From contig NZ_JHVH01000014.1 in NCBI RefSeq assembly GCF_000620045.1, forward strand, positions 1-64,000: 64,000 bases of DNA. The letters are read 5' to 3'. Origin of the DNA: Halomonas halodenitrificans DSM 735. GTDB taxonomy: Bacteria > Pseudomonadota > Gammaproteobacteria > Pseudomonadales > Halomonadaceae. The stretch's first letter is position 1, and the number at the start of each line of letters is the position of its first letter. The notes under the pieces are model-generated. The model saw only the letters and a list, made by a program, of their open reading frames with translations, was not told where the DNA came from and searched no databases. Made by a program: the position numbers and the translations under genes. Shown one piece after another: positions 8,565 through 17,086 of the stretch.

Positions 8565-9910
8565 CAGGCGTCGTCCTCGCCAGACTCGAGCGGCTCCGTA
8601 CCAGCCTGCTCTGTCTCGCTATCGGCATCCGCCTGGGTCTCGCTATCGGCATCCGCCTGGGTCTCGCTATCGGCATCCGCCTGGGTCGCCTCGGTGGGCG
8701 AACCACTCGCCTCCTTCGCGCCCTGCTTCGAGTCGTCGGCCTGCATGGTGCGTTCGACAAGTGCCTGAGCATCACCATCGAAGGGCAGCGGCTCGATGGT
8801 CACGCCTGGCTCGATACCGGCCAGGTCACCCATCACCACTCGTTCGCCCGGCTCGACGCCATCACGCAGGATATGCCAGGACCCCGCCACATCGCCCAGG
8901 CCAACCGGGCGGGCACGGGCCACATTGTCCTCGTCGAGCACGAACACCTGGGGTCCCATCAAGCCCTGGCCAACCGCGATCTCGGGTACCGCCAGGACGT
9001 CGAAGCGCTTGAGTCCTTCCAGGCTGACCCGCACGAATTGTCCGGGCAGCACACGGTGCCCGGGATTCTCAAAGGTAGCGCTGGCCTGCACCGTGCTGGT
9101 GCCTTCCTCCACGCGAGACCCCAGAAAATCCAGGCGCCCTTCCAGACGATCCCCCTCGAGGCCCGACACTTCCAGCACTGCCCGAATTGTCCCTTCGGCA
9201 TCCATCTCACCCCGCTGACGGCGCAGCTCGAAGGCATCACGCTGGGGTAACTGGAAGCGCACCTCGAGCGGATCGAGAGGCGTGATGGTGGCAAGCTCGG
9301 TGGCGTTGCTCACCAGGTTGCCGACGTTGATCCGACCGAGACTGATCATGCCCGATACCGGCGCGGTGACTTCGGCATAGTCGAGATCGATCCGGGCCGT
9401 CACTAACGCCGCCTCGGCCTGGACCACCGACGCCCGTGCCACGCTAAGCTCGGAGCGTGCCTGATCGACCTGCTGGCGACTTACCGAGTTCTGGCTCAAC
9501 AGGCGTTCGAAACGGTTGGCATCACGCTGGGCTCGCTCCAGCTCGGCCCGGGCACTCTGCAGGTCGGCTTCACGCTGCTTGACCGCCGCCTGGTAGACAT
9601 CCGGCTCGATGGAGTAGAGCACCTCCCCCTTCTCCACCATTTCGCCGGGCTCGAAGTGGCGCTGCTCGAGGGTACCGGTGACGCGGGCCACCAGGGTCAC
9701 TTCGTCGTCGCTGCGCAGCAGTGACGGGTAGGAACGGTCCAGGTCAAGATCCTGGCGGGTCAGCTCGGCCACCTCCACCGGATGCGGGGGCTTCTCCTGG
9801 GCGTTCGACGACGCCTGCTGAGGGGCCTCGTCCTGCCCACAGGCGGCCAGCAATAAGCTGACGGCCAGAACGAGAAGGCTCTTCTGGCCGAGGCGATATG
9901 GGGTTTTCAT
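8564..9910 (-). CDS. RND efflux periplasmic adaptor lipoprotein (AcrA/MexA type)
   Basis: This membrane-fusion protein links the RND permease to the outer-membrane channel. The 448 residues start with a lipoprotein signal whose lipobox is LLAAC (Cys24). A lipoyl/barrel-sandwich half (LDLDRSYPSLLRSDDEVTL) follows, then an alpha-hairpin of Gln/Ala/Glu-rich heptads at about 100-185, the second barrel half (VTAPVSGMISLGRINVGNL), and a membrane-proximal domain. The protein is about 50-60 residues longer than usual because of an acidic C-terminal tail. The tail contains three identical QADADSET repeats, encoded by exact 24-base repeats. It is the second gene of the outer-membrane-MFP-RND order. Confidence 0.92.
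   Translation of the reverse strand: MKTPYRLGQKSLLVLAVSLLLAACGQDEAPQQASSNAQEKPPHPVEVAELTRQDLDLDRSYPSLLRSDDEVTLVARVTGTLEQRHFEPGEMVEKGEVLYSIEPDVYQAAVKQREADLQSARAELERAQRDANRFERLLSQNSVSRQQVDQARSELSVARASVVQAEAALVTARIDLDYAEVTAPVSGMISLGRINVGNLVSNATELATITPLDPLEVRFQLPQRDAFELRRQRGEMDAEGTIRAVLEVSGLEGDRLEGRLDFLGSRVEEGTSTVQASATFENPGHRVLPGQFVRVSLEGLKRFDVLAVPEIAVGQGLMGPQVFVLDEDNVARARPVGLGDVAGSWHILRDGVEPGERVVMGDLAGIEPGVTIEPLPFDGDAQALVERTMQADDSKQGAKEASGSPTEATQADADSETQADADSETQADADSETEQAGTEPLESGEDDA
8613..8684. repeat. Three exact 24-bp tandem repeats inside the MFP gene
   Basis: The unit gtctcgctatcggcatccgc + ctgg occurs at 8613-8636, 8637-8660 and 8661-8684 with no mismatch. Being a multiple of three, it keeps frame and encodes QADADSET three times near the C-terminus. 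Exact copies imply recent slippage or active copy-number change. Confidence 0.9.
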
Positions 9911-9950
9911 GTATGAGGAATTCCCGTTGAAGACGTCAGATGAATGAATT

Positions 9951-9976
9951 TTACATTCACACCTGTATGGAAGTAA
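9951..9976. promoter_or_regulatory. Imperfect palindrome upstream of the MFP-RND genes, putative TetR operator
   Basis: TTACATTCACACC-TGTATGGAAGTAA is an inverted repeat with half-site TTACWTYCA. It sits about 40 bases before the MFP start codon in the 126-base gap after the TolC-type gene. It shares its half-site with the palindrome beside the tetR-type gene (3859-3876) and with the site at 11499. A promoter for mfp-rnd independent of the outer-membrane gene is likely here. Confidence 0.5.
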
Positions 9977-10036
9977 ACATTAGCCGCCTAAGCAAAGCTC
10001 AGGAGGCTATTCACATCCGACTAGTATGGTTATGGA

Positions 10037-11473
10037 CTAGGGCGTGGGCCGCTCGCCAATATTCATCACCGCATCGAGCTCGCCCGCGCCGGGCAGCTGA
10101 AAGTCGATGCTCTCGGCGCCGAGCCAGGCATTGACCTCGGCAAGGGCCTCTTCATCGAGGGTGCCGGCCTGCTGGCGCAGGGTCAGCAGGTCGATCACGT
10201 AGTCATAGCGGGCGCTGGCCAGATCGGCAACGGCGTTGTAGAGATTCTGCTCGGCGTTGAGCACATCGACGATGTTGCGGGTTCCCACCTCATAGCCGGC
10301 TCGTGTGGCATCCAGGGCGCTCTGGTTGGAAACCACCGCCTGGGCTCGCGCCTCCACCGTGGAAACATCATTGGTCACCCGGGTATAGCTGGAGCGCACC
10401 TTCTGGATCGTGCTGCGCCGCTGATCCTCGAAGTCATACTGGGAGGATTCCAGCAGATAGGTGTTCTGGCGAACCGTGGCACTGGTGCGACCACCGGTGT
10501 AAAGAGGCATGCTGACGCCCACGCCGACCTGGCTACTGGAGTCGTGACCCTCGATGCCATCGGCATCATTGTCTGCGTAATTGTAGTTGGCGAAGGCATT
10601 GACCTGAGGCAAATGCCCGGCACGAGCGATCTCCACCGCGCTACGCGACACCTCGATGCCGGCCTGACTGGCCAGTACCTGAGGATTGTTCTGCATGGCC
10701 CGTTCCACCCAGGCACTGCGGTCAGCCGGCACGGGAGCGGCGATGGCAAGTTCCTCGCCAAGGGCATCGATGCTCGCGTAGCGTTGACCGGTGAGCCGCT
10801 CCAGGGCCTCGAAGCGCACCTGCAGGTCGCTCTCGGCGGCGATACGGATCGCCCTGGCCTGATCGAAGGCCGCCTTGGCCTCTTCCACTTCGGTAATCGC
10901 GATCAGGCCCACATCGAACTGCTCTCGGGCCTGTTCGAGCTGACGGTTGATGGCACGCTCCTGCGCACGACGAGCCTCCAGCACCTCATGGGCACGCAGA
11001 ATCTCGAAGTAGGCGGTGGACACATTGATCAGCACGCCCTGCTCGGTGGCCGCCAGGCTATATAACTGCTGATCGATCTGGCGCTCGGTGCGCTCGACCT
11101 GCCGGCTATCGATGGCATTGAAGAGCGCCTGGGTGGCCTCGAGGGTAATACCGAACTGGTTGACGTTGTCATCACCCTGCGGCTGACCGGGGACCGACTG
11201 AGCCTCGTATTGACGATTATGGGACAGGTTGCCGGACGCGCTGACCTGAGGCAGCAGGTCGGCCTGTTCGACGTCACGCCCCGCCTCGACGCTGCCCGTC
11301 CGAGAGCGAGCCGATGCCAGCTGGGCGTTGTTCTGCAGGGCATCCTGCGCGATGGTCAGCAGGTCCGCTGCCTGAGCGGGAGCCGCCAGGGTAGAGGCCA
11401 CCATCATCGGCAACAGGGCACGGCGCAGGACGCGCGACGGGCGGGAACAATGCGACGGACAGGGGGACGTCAT
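10037..11473 (-). CDS. TolC-family outer-membrane efflux protein
   Basis: The 478-residue protein has an N-terminal signal peptide ending APAQA|AD near residue 35. Two repeats follow of the TolC fold, rich in long amphipathic helices with SARYDYVIDLLTLRQQAG and VGTRNIVDVLNAEQNLY, both diagnostic of the family. It forms the outer-membrane exit duct of the pump encoded just downstream. The ATG at 11473 is preceded by GAGGATGA; further upstream ATGs lack a site. It is the first of three co-directional genes (OMP, MFP, RND). The C-terminus extends past the usual end with a short acidic tail. Confidence 0.9.
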   Translation of the reverse strand: MTSPCPSHCSRPSRVLRRALLPMMVASTLAAPAQAADLLTIAQDALQNNAQLASARSRTGSVEAGRDVEQADLLPQVSASGNLSHNRQYEAQSVPGQPQGDDNVNQFGITLEATQALFNAIDSRQVERTERQIDQQLYSLAATEQGVLINVSTAYFEILRAHEVLEARRAQERAINRQLEQAREQFDVGLIAITEVEEAKAAFDQARAIRIAAESDLQVRFEALERLTGQRYASIDALGEELAIAAPVPADRSAWVERAMQNNPQVLASQAGIEVSRSAVEIARAGHLPQVNAFANYNYADNDADGIEGHDSSSQVGVGVSMPLYTGGRTSATVRQNTYLLESSQYDFEDQRRSTIQKVRSSYTRVTNDVSTVEARAQAVVSNQSALDATRAGYEVGTRNIVDVLNAEQNLYNAVADLASARYDYVIDLLTLRQQAGTLDEEALAEVNAWLGAESIDFQLPGAGELDAVMNIGERPTP

Positions 11474-11498
11474 CGGCTCATCCTCGATCAATGGGATA

Positions 11499-11510
11499 TT
11501 TACATACATT
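11499..11510. promoter_or_regulatory. TTACATACATT half-site upstream of the TolC-type gene
   Basis: TTACATACATT lies about 26 bases before the chosen start of the outer-membrane gene and matches the left half of the AcrR-type box. A second half (GCATGCTCAC) is poorly conserved. It is therefore weaker support than the other two sites. Confidence 0.4.
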
Positions 11511-11594
11511 GTCGCATGCTCACACTTCGATTCCACCTTATCATCGAGGAAGAATATGACATATCGTTGTATCCCCTAATGGCGGAGGCGCAGG

Positions 11595-12437
11595 ATGGAG
11601 CACCTTGACTGGATCAGCGTAGACGATCTCGAAGTGGCGGTGCGGATATGGCACCCCGATGCCCCGCGCACCCTGGTCGCCTGGCACGGTCTAGCCCGTC
11701 ATGGTGGCGACTTCGCCGAACTGGCCCATCGCCTGGGACCGAAGTGGCGAGTACTGGCCCCGGACACCCCGGGGCGTGGCCTGTCGACGTGGTCATCCCG
11801 CCCCGAGCAGGATTATACCTACGCCGCCTATGCCAGGGTCGCCAGGGCCCTGCTTGACCATTTCGCCCTCGGCCGGGTGTCCTGGCTGGGCACCTCCATG
11901 GGCGGGCTCCTGGGCCTGCGCCTGGCAGCCGAGCCCGCCACGGCCGATCGCATCGAACGCCTGGTGCTCAACGATATCGGCCCCGAACTCGCCCCGGACG
12001 GCCTCGCCGAGCTAGGCGATTACTTCTCGCGTCCCCATGAGTTCTCGAGCTTCCGCGACCTCGAGGAAGAGCTGCGTCATCACTATGCGGGGTTTGGCAT
12101 CGAGGACAACGACAGCTGGCGGCGCCTGGCACTGGAAAGCGCGCGCCGCCTTCCCGATGGACGCTGGAGCTTTCACTACGACCCTCGGATCGTCGCGCAG
12201 TTTGTCCACGACACGCCCAGGGACCTGTGGGCCGACTGGGCCGCCCTGGCGAGCCCCGTGATGGTAATCCGCGGCGCCAGCTCTCCCCTGCTCGCCGCTT
12301 CCACCCTGGAGCGCATGGCCGAGACACGGCCACACCTGGTCACACTGGAGGCGGCCGGCTGCGGCCACGCCCCCTATCTCGACCGCGCCAGCCAGGTCGA
12401 GCCGATTCGCCGCTTCCTCGATGCAGGGGAGCGCTGA
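11595..12437 (+). CDS. Alpha/beta-hydrolase fold protein
   Basis: The 280 residues show a canonical alpha/beta hydrolase: oxyanion region WHGLARHG (about 30), nucleophile elbow GTSMGG (Ser about 100) and catalytic His in GCGHAPYL (about 256). A cap of about 90 residues lies between strands 6 and 7. There is no signal peptide, so it acts in the cytoplasm. GGAG precedes the ATG. It ends one base before the GTG of the MlaE-like gene and may be the first gene of that operon, which would suggest a lipid ester substrate (inference). Confidence 0.8.
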   Translation: MEHLDWISVDDLEVAVRIWHPDAPRTLVAWHGLARHGGDFAELAHRLGPKWRVLAPDTPGRGLSTWSSRPEQDYTYAAYARVARALLDHFALGRVSWLGTSMGGLLGLRLAAEPATADRIERLVLNDIGPELAPDGLAELGDYFSRPHEFSSFRDLEEELRHHYAGFGIEDNDSWRRLALESARRLPDGRWSFHYDPRIVAQFVHDTPRDLWADWAALASPVMVIRGASSPLLAASTLERMAETRPHLVTLEAAGCGHAPYLDRASQVEPIRRFLDAGER

Positions 12438-12438
12438 A

Positions 12439-13560
12439 GTGACATCCATACCGGGCGAATTACTGATCGACCGGGGGTCGCCACGACCGCGTGGGGACTG
12501 GACCCTCGAGCACCACACCATGCTTCGCCGCCGCATTGCACAGGCGCGACAGACGACAACCGGTGCTCCCCAATCGCTTGCCGAGATCGCGACCCTCGAT
12601 ACCGCGGGTGCCGCCCTGCTCGCCGAACTCACCGGTGCCCAACGCCTCGCCGACATCGACGACTGGGCGCCACAGCTGCCTGCCGAACGGCGCGCCCTGC
12701 TGCGATCTGTGGGCGAGGCGCTGCTACGCTGCGAATCCCCGGCACCGGCGACGCCTCACCCTCTCCGGGGTCCGCTGGCCGATATCGGCCGCCGCATGGA
12801 AAGCGTCGGCCGCCAGCAAAAACACCTGCTCGGCTTTATTGGCCGAGTCCTTGCCGCCCTGGCCACTAGCATCGCCCATCCCAGGCGTTGGCGCCTTACG
12901 CCGGTGATCGCCCAGATTCACCAGACCGGCCTCGATGCCCTGCCCATCGTCGCCCTGCTCACCTTCCTGGTGGGGGCGGTAGTAGCATTTCTCGGTGCCA
13001 CGGTACTAAGCGACTTCGGTGCCACCCTCTATACGGTGCACCTGGTAGCCTATGCCTTCTTGCGCGAATTCGGCGTGATTCTGGCCGCCATCCTGCTCGC
13101 CGGCCGCACCGCCAGTGCCTTTACCGCCCAGCTGGGGGCCATGAAGGCCAATGAAGAGCTCGACGCCCTGCGCACCCTGGGTCTCGACCCGGTAGAACTG
13201 CTGGTATTGCCTCGCGTGCTCGCCCTGATGGTCAGTCTTCCTATTCTCACCTTTGCGGGGATGCTCAGCGGCATCCTGGGCGGCGCCATGGTTTCCCTGA
13301 TCGCCCTGGATATCTCGGCGACACAGTTCCTGGCCATCCTCGAGCGCGACATCGCCATCCAGCATTTCCTGGTGGGCCTGGGCAAGGCACCGATATTCGC
13401 CTTTGTGGTCGCGGTGATCGGCTGCCTGGAAGGCTTCAAGGTCAGTGGCAGCGCCCAATCGGTCGGCGAGCACACCACCTCAAGTGTGGTGCAATCGATC
13501 TTCATGGTGATCCTTCTCGATGCCCTGGCTGCACTGTTCTGCATGGAAATGGGCTGGTGA
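12439..13560 (+). CDS. MlaE-family permease with N-terminal STAS-like domain
   Basis: This is the inner-membrane permease of an MCE-type lipid transporter. The first 110 or so residues resemble a STAS/MlaB domain (GDWTLEHH..., LDTAGAALLAELTG). The rest is an MlaE permease with five to six membrane segments and the hallmark RTASAFTAQLGAMKANEELDAL region. The GTG at 12439 is preferred, with AGGGGA nine bases upstream (373 aa); an ATG at 12421 would overlap the hydrolase. Fusion of the STAS part to the permease replaces a separate MlaB. The ATPase gene follows with its start within or next to this stop. Confidence 0.85.
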   Translation: MTSIPGELLIDRGSPRPRGDWTLEHHTMLRRRIAQARQTTTGAPQSLAEIATLDTAGAALLAELTGAQRLADIDDWAPQLPAERRALLRSVGEALLRCESPAPATPHPLRGPLADIGRRMESVGRQQKHLLGFIGRVLAALATSIAHPRRWRLTPVIAQIHQTGLDALPIVALLTFLVGAVVAFLGATVLSDFGATLYTVHLVAYAFLREFGVILAAILLAGRTASAFTAQLGAMKANEELDALRTLGLDPVELLVLPRVLALMVSLPILTFAGMLSGILGGAMVSLIALDISATQFLAILERDIAIQHFLVGLGKAPIFAFVVAVIGCLEGFKVSGSAQSVGEHTTSSVVQSIFMVILLDALAALFCMEMGW

Positions 13561-13565
13561 GCGAC

Positions 13566-14348
13566 ATGTCAGAACCATTAATTCGCGTGCGCGAGCTGGA
13601 AAATCGCTTCGGCAACCATGTAGTGCACCAGGGACTCGACCTGGACCTGCAACACGGAGAAATTCTCGGCGTGGTGGGCGGCTCGGGCTCGGGCAAGTCG
13701 GTATTGATGCGCAGCATCGTCGGCCTGCTACGCCCCAGCGCCGGGCGCATCGAGGTATTTGGCGAGAATCTTCAGCAGCTTTCCGCCCCGGCTCGCTCAC
13801 GGATTGAGCGCCGCTTCGGGGTGCTGTTCCAACGCGGCGCCCTCTTTACCTCATTGACCCTGGCCGAGAATATCGCCCTGCCGCTGATCGAGCATGCCCG
13901 CCTGCCCCGCAGCGAAGCCGAGAAGCTGGCGTGCCTCAAGCTGGCCCTCGCTGGACTACCGGGCAAGGCGGCGACTCAGTATCCATCCGAGCTCTCCGGT
14001 GGCATGGTCAAGCGTGCCGCCCTGGCCCGTGCCCTGGCACTGGACCCCGAAGTATTGTTCCTGGATGAGCCTACCGCCGGGCTGGATCCCATCGGGGCAG
14101 CCGCCTTCGATCGGCTGTTGCTGACCCTGAGGGACGCCCTGGGCCTCAGTGTTTTTCTGATCACCCACGATCTGGATACGCTCTATACAACCTGTGATCG
14201 GGTAGCGGTGCTGGCCCAGCGCCGAGTACTGGTAGCCGGTAGTCTCCAGGGAGTGGCAGCCACCGATGACGCCTGGGTTCACGATTACTTTCACGGCCCG
14301 CGTGGCCGCTCGGCTGAAAACGCGGCTCGCACCGCCAAGGAGAGTTGA
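13566..14348 (+). CDS. MlaF-type ABC transporter ATPase
   Basis: This cytoplasmic ATPase powers the MCE lipid transporter. The 260 residues have Walker A GGSGSGKS at about 38-45, a Q-loop FQRGALF, signature LSGGMVKR and Walker B VLFLDEP followed by TAGLDPI. The switch His is in LITHDLDTL. The ATG at 13566 follows GGTGAG; a GTG at 13557 overlapping the previous stop (GTGA) is the alternative. The genes are packed as one operon: STAS-MlaE, MlaF, MlaD, lipoprotein. Confidence 0.92.
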   Translation: MSEPLIRVRELENRFGNHVVHQGLDLDLQHGEILGVVGGSGSGKSVLMRSIVGLLRPSAGRIEVFGENLQQLSAPARSRIERRFGVLFQRGALFTSLTLAENIALPLIEHARLPRSEAEKLACLKLALAGLPGKAATQYPSELSGGMVKRAALARALALDPEVLFLDEPTAGLDPIGAAAFDRLLLTLRDALGLSVFLITHDLDTLYTTCDRVAVLAQRRVLVAGSLQGVAATDDAWVHDYFHGPRGRSAENAARTAKES

Positions 14349-14350
14349 TC

Positions 14351-15289
14351 ATGGAACCTCGTGCTCACCATGTGCTGATCGGCCTGTTCACCGTGCTCGC
14401 CCTGGGTGGCGCTCTTCTATTTGCGCTGTGGCTGGGCAAGTCGAGCCTCGACCGTGATGACGCCTGGTACGAGATAGTCTTCGATCGCGCCGTCAGTGGC
14501 CTGGCCGAGGGCAATGCCGTTCAATACAGTGGCATAGAGGTGGGTAATGTGGCCGAACTGCACCTGGACCCTACGGATCCGCGCCGGGTACACGCCCTGG
14601 TCCGTATCGACGCCAGCGTACCGATCAAGGCCGATACCCGCGCCAGTCTCGCCTTGGCCAATATCACCGGCAGCATGAACATCCAGCTCTACGGAGGCAC
14701 CCCGGAGAGTGACCGCCTCGCGGGCAGCCGTGACAATCCACCGGTGATCCGCGCCCACCCCTCACCGCTCAGCTCGCTGCTGAGCAATAGCGAGCAGCTG
14801 ATGATTCGCTTCAACCGCCTTCTCGACGGCGCCGACCGGCTGCTCTCAGACGATAACGTCGAGCACCTGTCACGCAGCCTGGCCAACCTGGAGCGGGCCA
14901 CCGCAACACTCGCCGGCAAGGATATTGATCTGGCAGCGCTTGGCGAGCAGCTGGGCACCACCCTGGCCCGGGCCGATGCCACCCTGATGACATACTCCCG
15001 GCTGGGTGAACGGGCCGACCGGCTGCTGGACGAAGAGGGCCGCCGCACCCTGGCGCGTGCCGAGGGCGCCATGACTGTTCTCGAGGAGGGTGCCGGTCGC
15101 CTGAACCGCCTGACCGCCGACCATCAGCAGGACATCGCCCGCGGCCTTCAGGGGATGAGCGAACTGGACCCCGCCATACAAGAGCTGCACGCAGCACTTC
15201 GCACCCTCAACCGTTTATTACGGGGCCTCGAAGAGAGCCCCACCGACACCTTGCTGGGACGCGACCCGCTGCCTGAGTACACTCCTTGA
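14351..15289 (+). CDS. MlaD/MCE-domain substrate-binding protein
   Basis: The 312 residues consist of one N-terminal membrane anchor (VLIGLFTVLALGGALLFALW, about 8-27), an MCE domain (VSGLAEGNAVQYSGIEVGNV, about 48-67, to about 120) and a long helical C-terminal half rich in Leu/Arg/Ala. The domain would form a periplasmic hexameric lipid channel. AAGGAGAG lies eight bases before the ATG. There is no MlaC gene nearby. The long helical tail suggests a needle-like barrel of the PqiB/LetB or Mce type rather than an MlaC shuttle (inference). Confidence 0.88.
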   Translation: MEPRAHHVLIGLFTVLALGGALLFALWLGKSSLDRDDAWYEIVFDRAVSGLAEGNAVQYSGIEVGNVAELHLDPTDPRRVHALVRIDASVPIKADTRASLALANITGSMNIQLYGGTPESDRLAGSRDNPPVIRAHPSPLSSLLSNSEQLMIRFNRLLDGADRLLSDDNVEHLSRSLANLERATATLAGKDIDLAALGEQLGTTLARADATLMTYSRLGERADRLLDEEGRRTLARAEGAMTVLEEGAGRLNRLTADHQQDIARGLQGMSELDPAIQELHAALRTLNRLLRGLEESPTDTLLGRDPLPEYTP

Positions 15290-15300
15290 GCTTGACTACC

Positions 15301-15906
15301 ATGAAGATTCATCCCCACTACCTTGTCTCGATACTGCTCGGCCTGCTGCTGTTGACCGCCGGCTGCACAATCCTCCCGGACCGGGAGCCACAGCGCCAGT
15401 TCGCCCTGCCGGCAAGCGCGTACCTCGATGCCTCCGGTCCCGCCACCGAGGCCACCCTGCGTATCGATACCCTTACCGCCAGCGCGCCTCACGGCGGCAA
15501 CCGGCTGCTGGTAATGCCGTCCCCAGACGAGTACGCGGTCTGGACCGGTGTGCGCTGGCGAGACGATGCCCCACGCTTGCTGCAGGAGCGGCTCCTCGAG
15601 GCGTATCGCCACACTGGACGCCTGAAGGGTGTGCTCGACGACGCGAGTCACGCACGCAGCGATATCACCCTGACCGGCCACCTCACTGCCTTCCACCTGC
15701 GCCTCGATGGCAATGTCCACCGCGCCATGGTAGGCCTCGACGCCCAGCTGATTGACGAGTCCAGCCGCGAACTGCTGTCCAGCCAGCGCTTCGAGATGAC
15801 ATCCACGGTCGGTGATGCCACCCCCGAAGCGGCGGTGCAGGCCTTGGGACGGGCATCCGACGCCCTTGCCGAAGCACTGATAGGCTGGACGATCGACACA
15901 CTATAG
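15301..15906 (+). CDS. ABC-type transport auxiliary lipoprotein (PqiC-like)
   Basis: The 201-residue lipoprotein has its lipobox LTAGC near residue 23. The rest matches the ABC_trans_aux/PqiC fold: a PDREPQRQFALP start, RLLVMPSPDEYAVWTGVRW and a final DALAEALIGWTID. These outer-membrane lipoproteins accompany MCE systems. A TTG at 15286 overlapping the previous stop is a possible alternative start. It is the last gene of the MCE operon; a 103-base gap follows. Confidence 0.85.
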   Translation: MKIHPHYLVSILLGLLLLTAGCTILPDREPQRQFALPASAYLDASGPATEATLRIDTLTASAPHGGNRLLVMPSPDEYAVWTGVRWRDDAPRLLQERLLEAYRHTGRLKGVLDDASHARSDITLTGHLTAFHLRLDGNVHRAMVGLDAQLIDESSRELLSSQRFEMTSTVGDATPEAAVQALGRASDALAEALIGWTIDTL

Positions 15907-16009
15907 GCGTCCCCATCAACAGAATAAGCCCATATATTGATATAGAGCAGACCAACCTGAGCTCCACCCTGGCATCATGAAAGGCATTCCGGGAAGGAGG
16001 TGATTCTGC

Positions 16010-17086
16010 ATGGGCAAGCGCGTCGTCAACCGTTGGCTAAACATCATCCTTGTTGCAGCCGCCGTCGCATTGCTGGCGGGCGTGGCCTGGTGGAGCCTCC
16101 GGCCGGAGGCCGAGAACCCGGGCCTGACAACGGGTAACGGACGCATCGAGGCCACCGAGATCGATGTTGCCACGCGCCTTCCCGGCCGCCTGGCCGAGGT
16201 GCTGGTCGAAGAGGGCGAGATCCTGGAGCCAGGCCGGGCGGTCGCCCGCATGGATACCGCGACCCTGGAGGCCGAGCTCGCCCAGGCACGGGCCCAGCAG
16301 CGACGCGCCGAGAATGCGCTCGAGACGGCCCGGGCCATGGTAGCGCTGCGTGAAAGCGAGCTGACCGCTGCCCAGGCAATCGTCAGCCAGCGCCGCGCCG
16401 AGCTCTCCGCGGCACGCAAGCGCTATGAACGCGCGGCCAGCCTGGTAGAGCGCAATGCCATCTCTCAACAGCAGTTCGATGACGCTCTCGCCGCCTGGCA
16501 GAGCCAGCAGGCGGCACTGGCCTCGGCCAATGCCCAGGTACTCTCTGCCCAGGCGGCCATCCGCGCCTCCGAGTCTCAGGTGATCGAGGCCCAGTCCCAG
16601 GTCGAGGCCAGCGAGGCTACCCTGACGCGCATCCAGGCCGACCTGGACGATAGCGAGCTGACCACGGACCGCCTGGCCCGGGTTCAGTACCGCATCACCG
16701 AGCCCGGTGAGGTGCTGGGAGCCGGGGGCAAGGTGCTCAACCTGGTCGACCTCACCAATGTCTACATGACCTTCTTCTTGCCCACACGCGAAGCGGGCCG
16801 AGTGGCCATCGGCGACGAGGTCCGCCTGGTGCTTGATGCCGCTCCGGAGTACGTGATTCCCGCCCGGGTCAGCTATGTGGCCAGCGTCGCCCAGTTCACT
16901 CCCAAGAGCGTGGAGACCGCCAGCGAGCGCGAGAAACTGATGTTCCGTATTCGCGCCAGGGTCGAGCCCGAGCTGCTGCGTCGCCATGTCGAACAGGTCA
17001 AGACCGGGCTACCCGGCCTGGCCTACTTGAGGCTCGATGACGCGGCCGAGTGGCCGGACAACCTCGATATTCGAGTGACACCATGA
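16010..17086 (+). CDS. HlyD-family periplasmic adaptor (YbhG/YhiI-like)
   Basis: The 358 residues start with one signal anchor (about 10-28). Then come the first barrel half ([20 protein letters not shown]), a long Ala/Gln/Glu/Arg-rich coiled hairpin at about 75-210, the second half and a beta domain ([20 protein letters not shown]). The near-perfect Shine-Dalgarno GGAAGGAGGTGAT precedes the ATG, predicting strong translation. Its TGA overlaps the ATG of the ABC ATPase gene (ATGA). With the two following genes it matches the YhiI-RbbA-YhhJ layout, an ABC-2 exporter bridging the periplasm. Confidence 0.88.
   Translation: MGKRVVNRWLNIILVAAAVALLAGVAWWSLRPEAENPGLTTGNGRIEATEIDVATRLPGRLAEVLVEEGEILEPGRAVARMDTATLEAELAQARAQQRRAENALETARAMVALRESELTAAQAIVSQRRAELSAARKRYERAASLVERNAISQQQFDDALAAWQSQQAALASANAQVLSAQAAIRASESQVIEAQSQVEASEATLTRIQADLDDSELTTDRLARVQYRITEPGEVLGAGGKVLNLVDLTNVYMTFFLPTREAGRVAIGDEVRLVLDAAPEYVIPARVSYVASVAQFTPKSVETASEREKLMFRIRARVEPELLRRHVEQVKTGLPGLAYLRLDDAAEWPDNLDIRVTP

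Noticed and set aside
8613..8684. Repeats that could be mistaken for a CRISPR array
   Set aside because: Units are contiguous without spacers, in frame, and encode a simple acidic tail of the adaptor protein.
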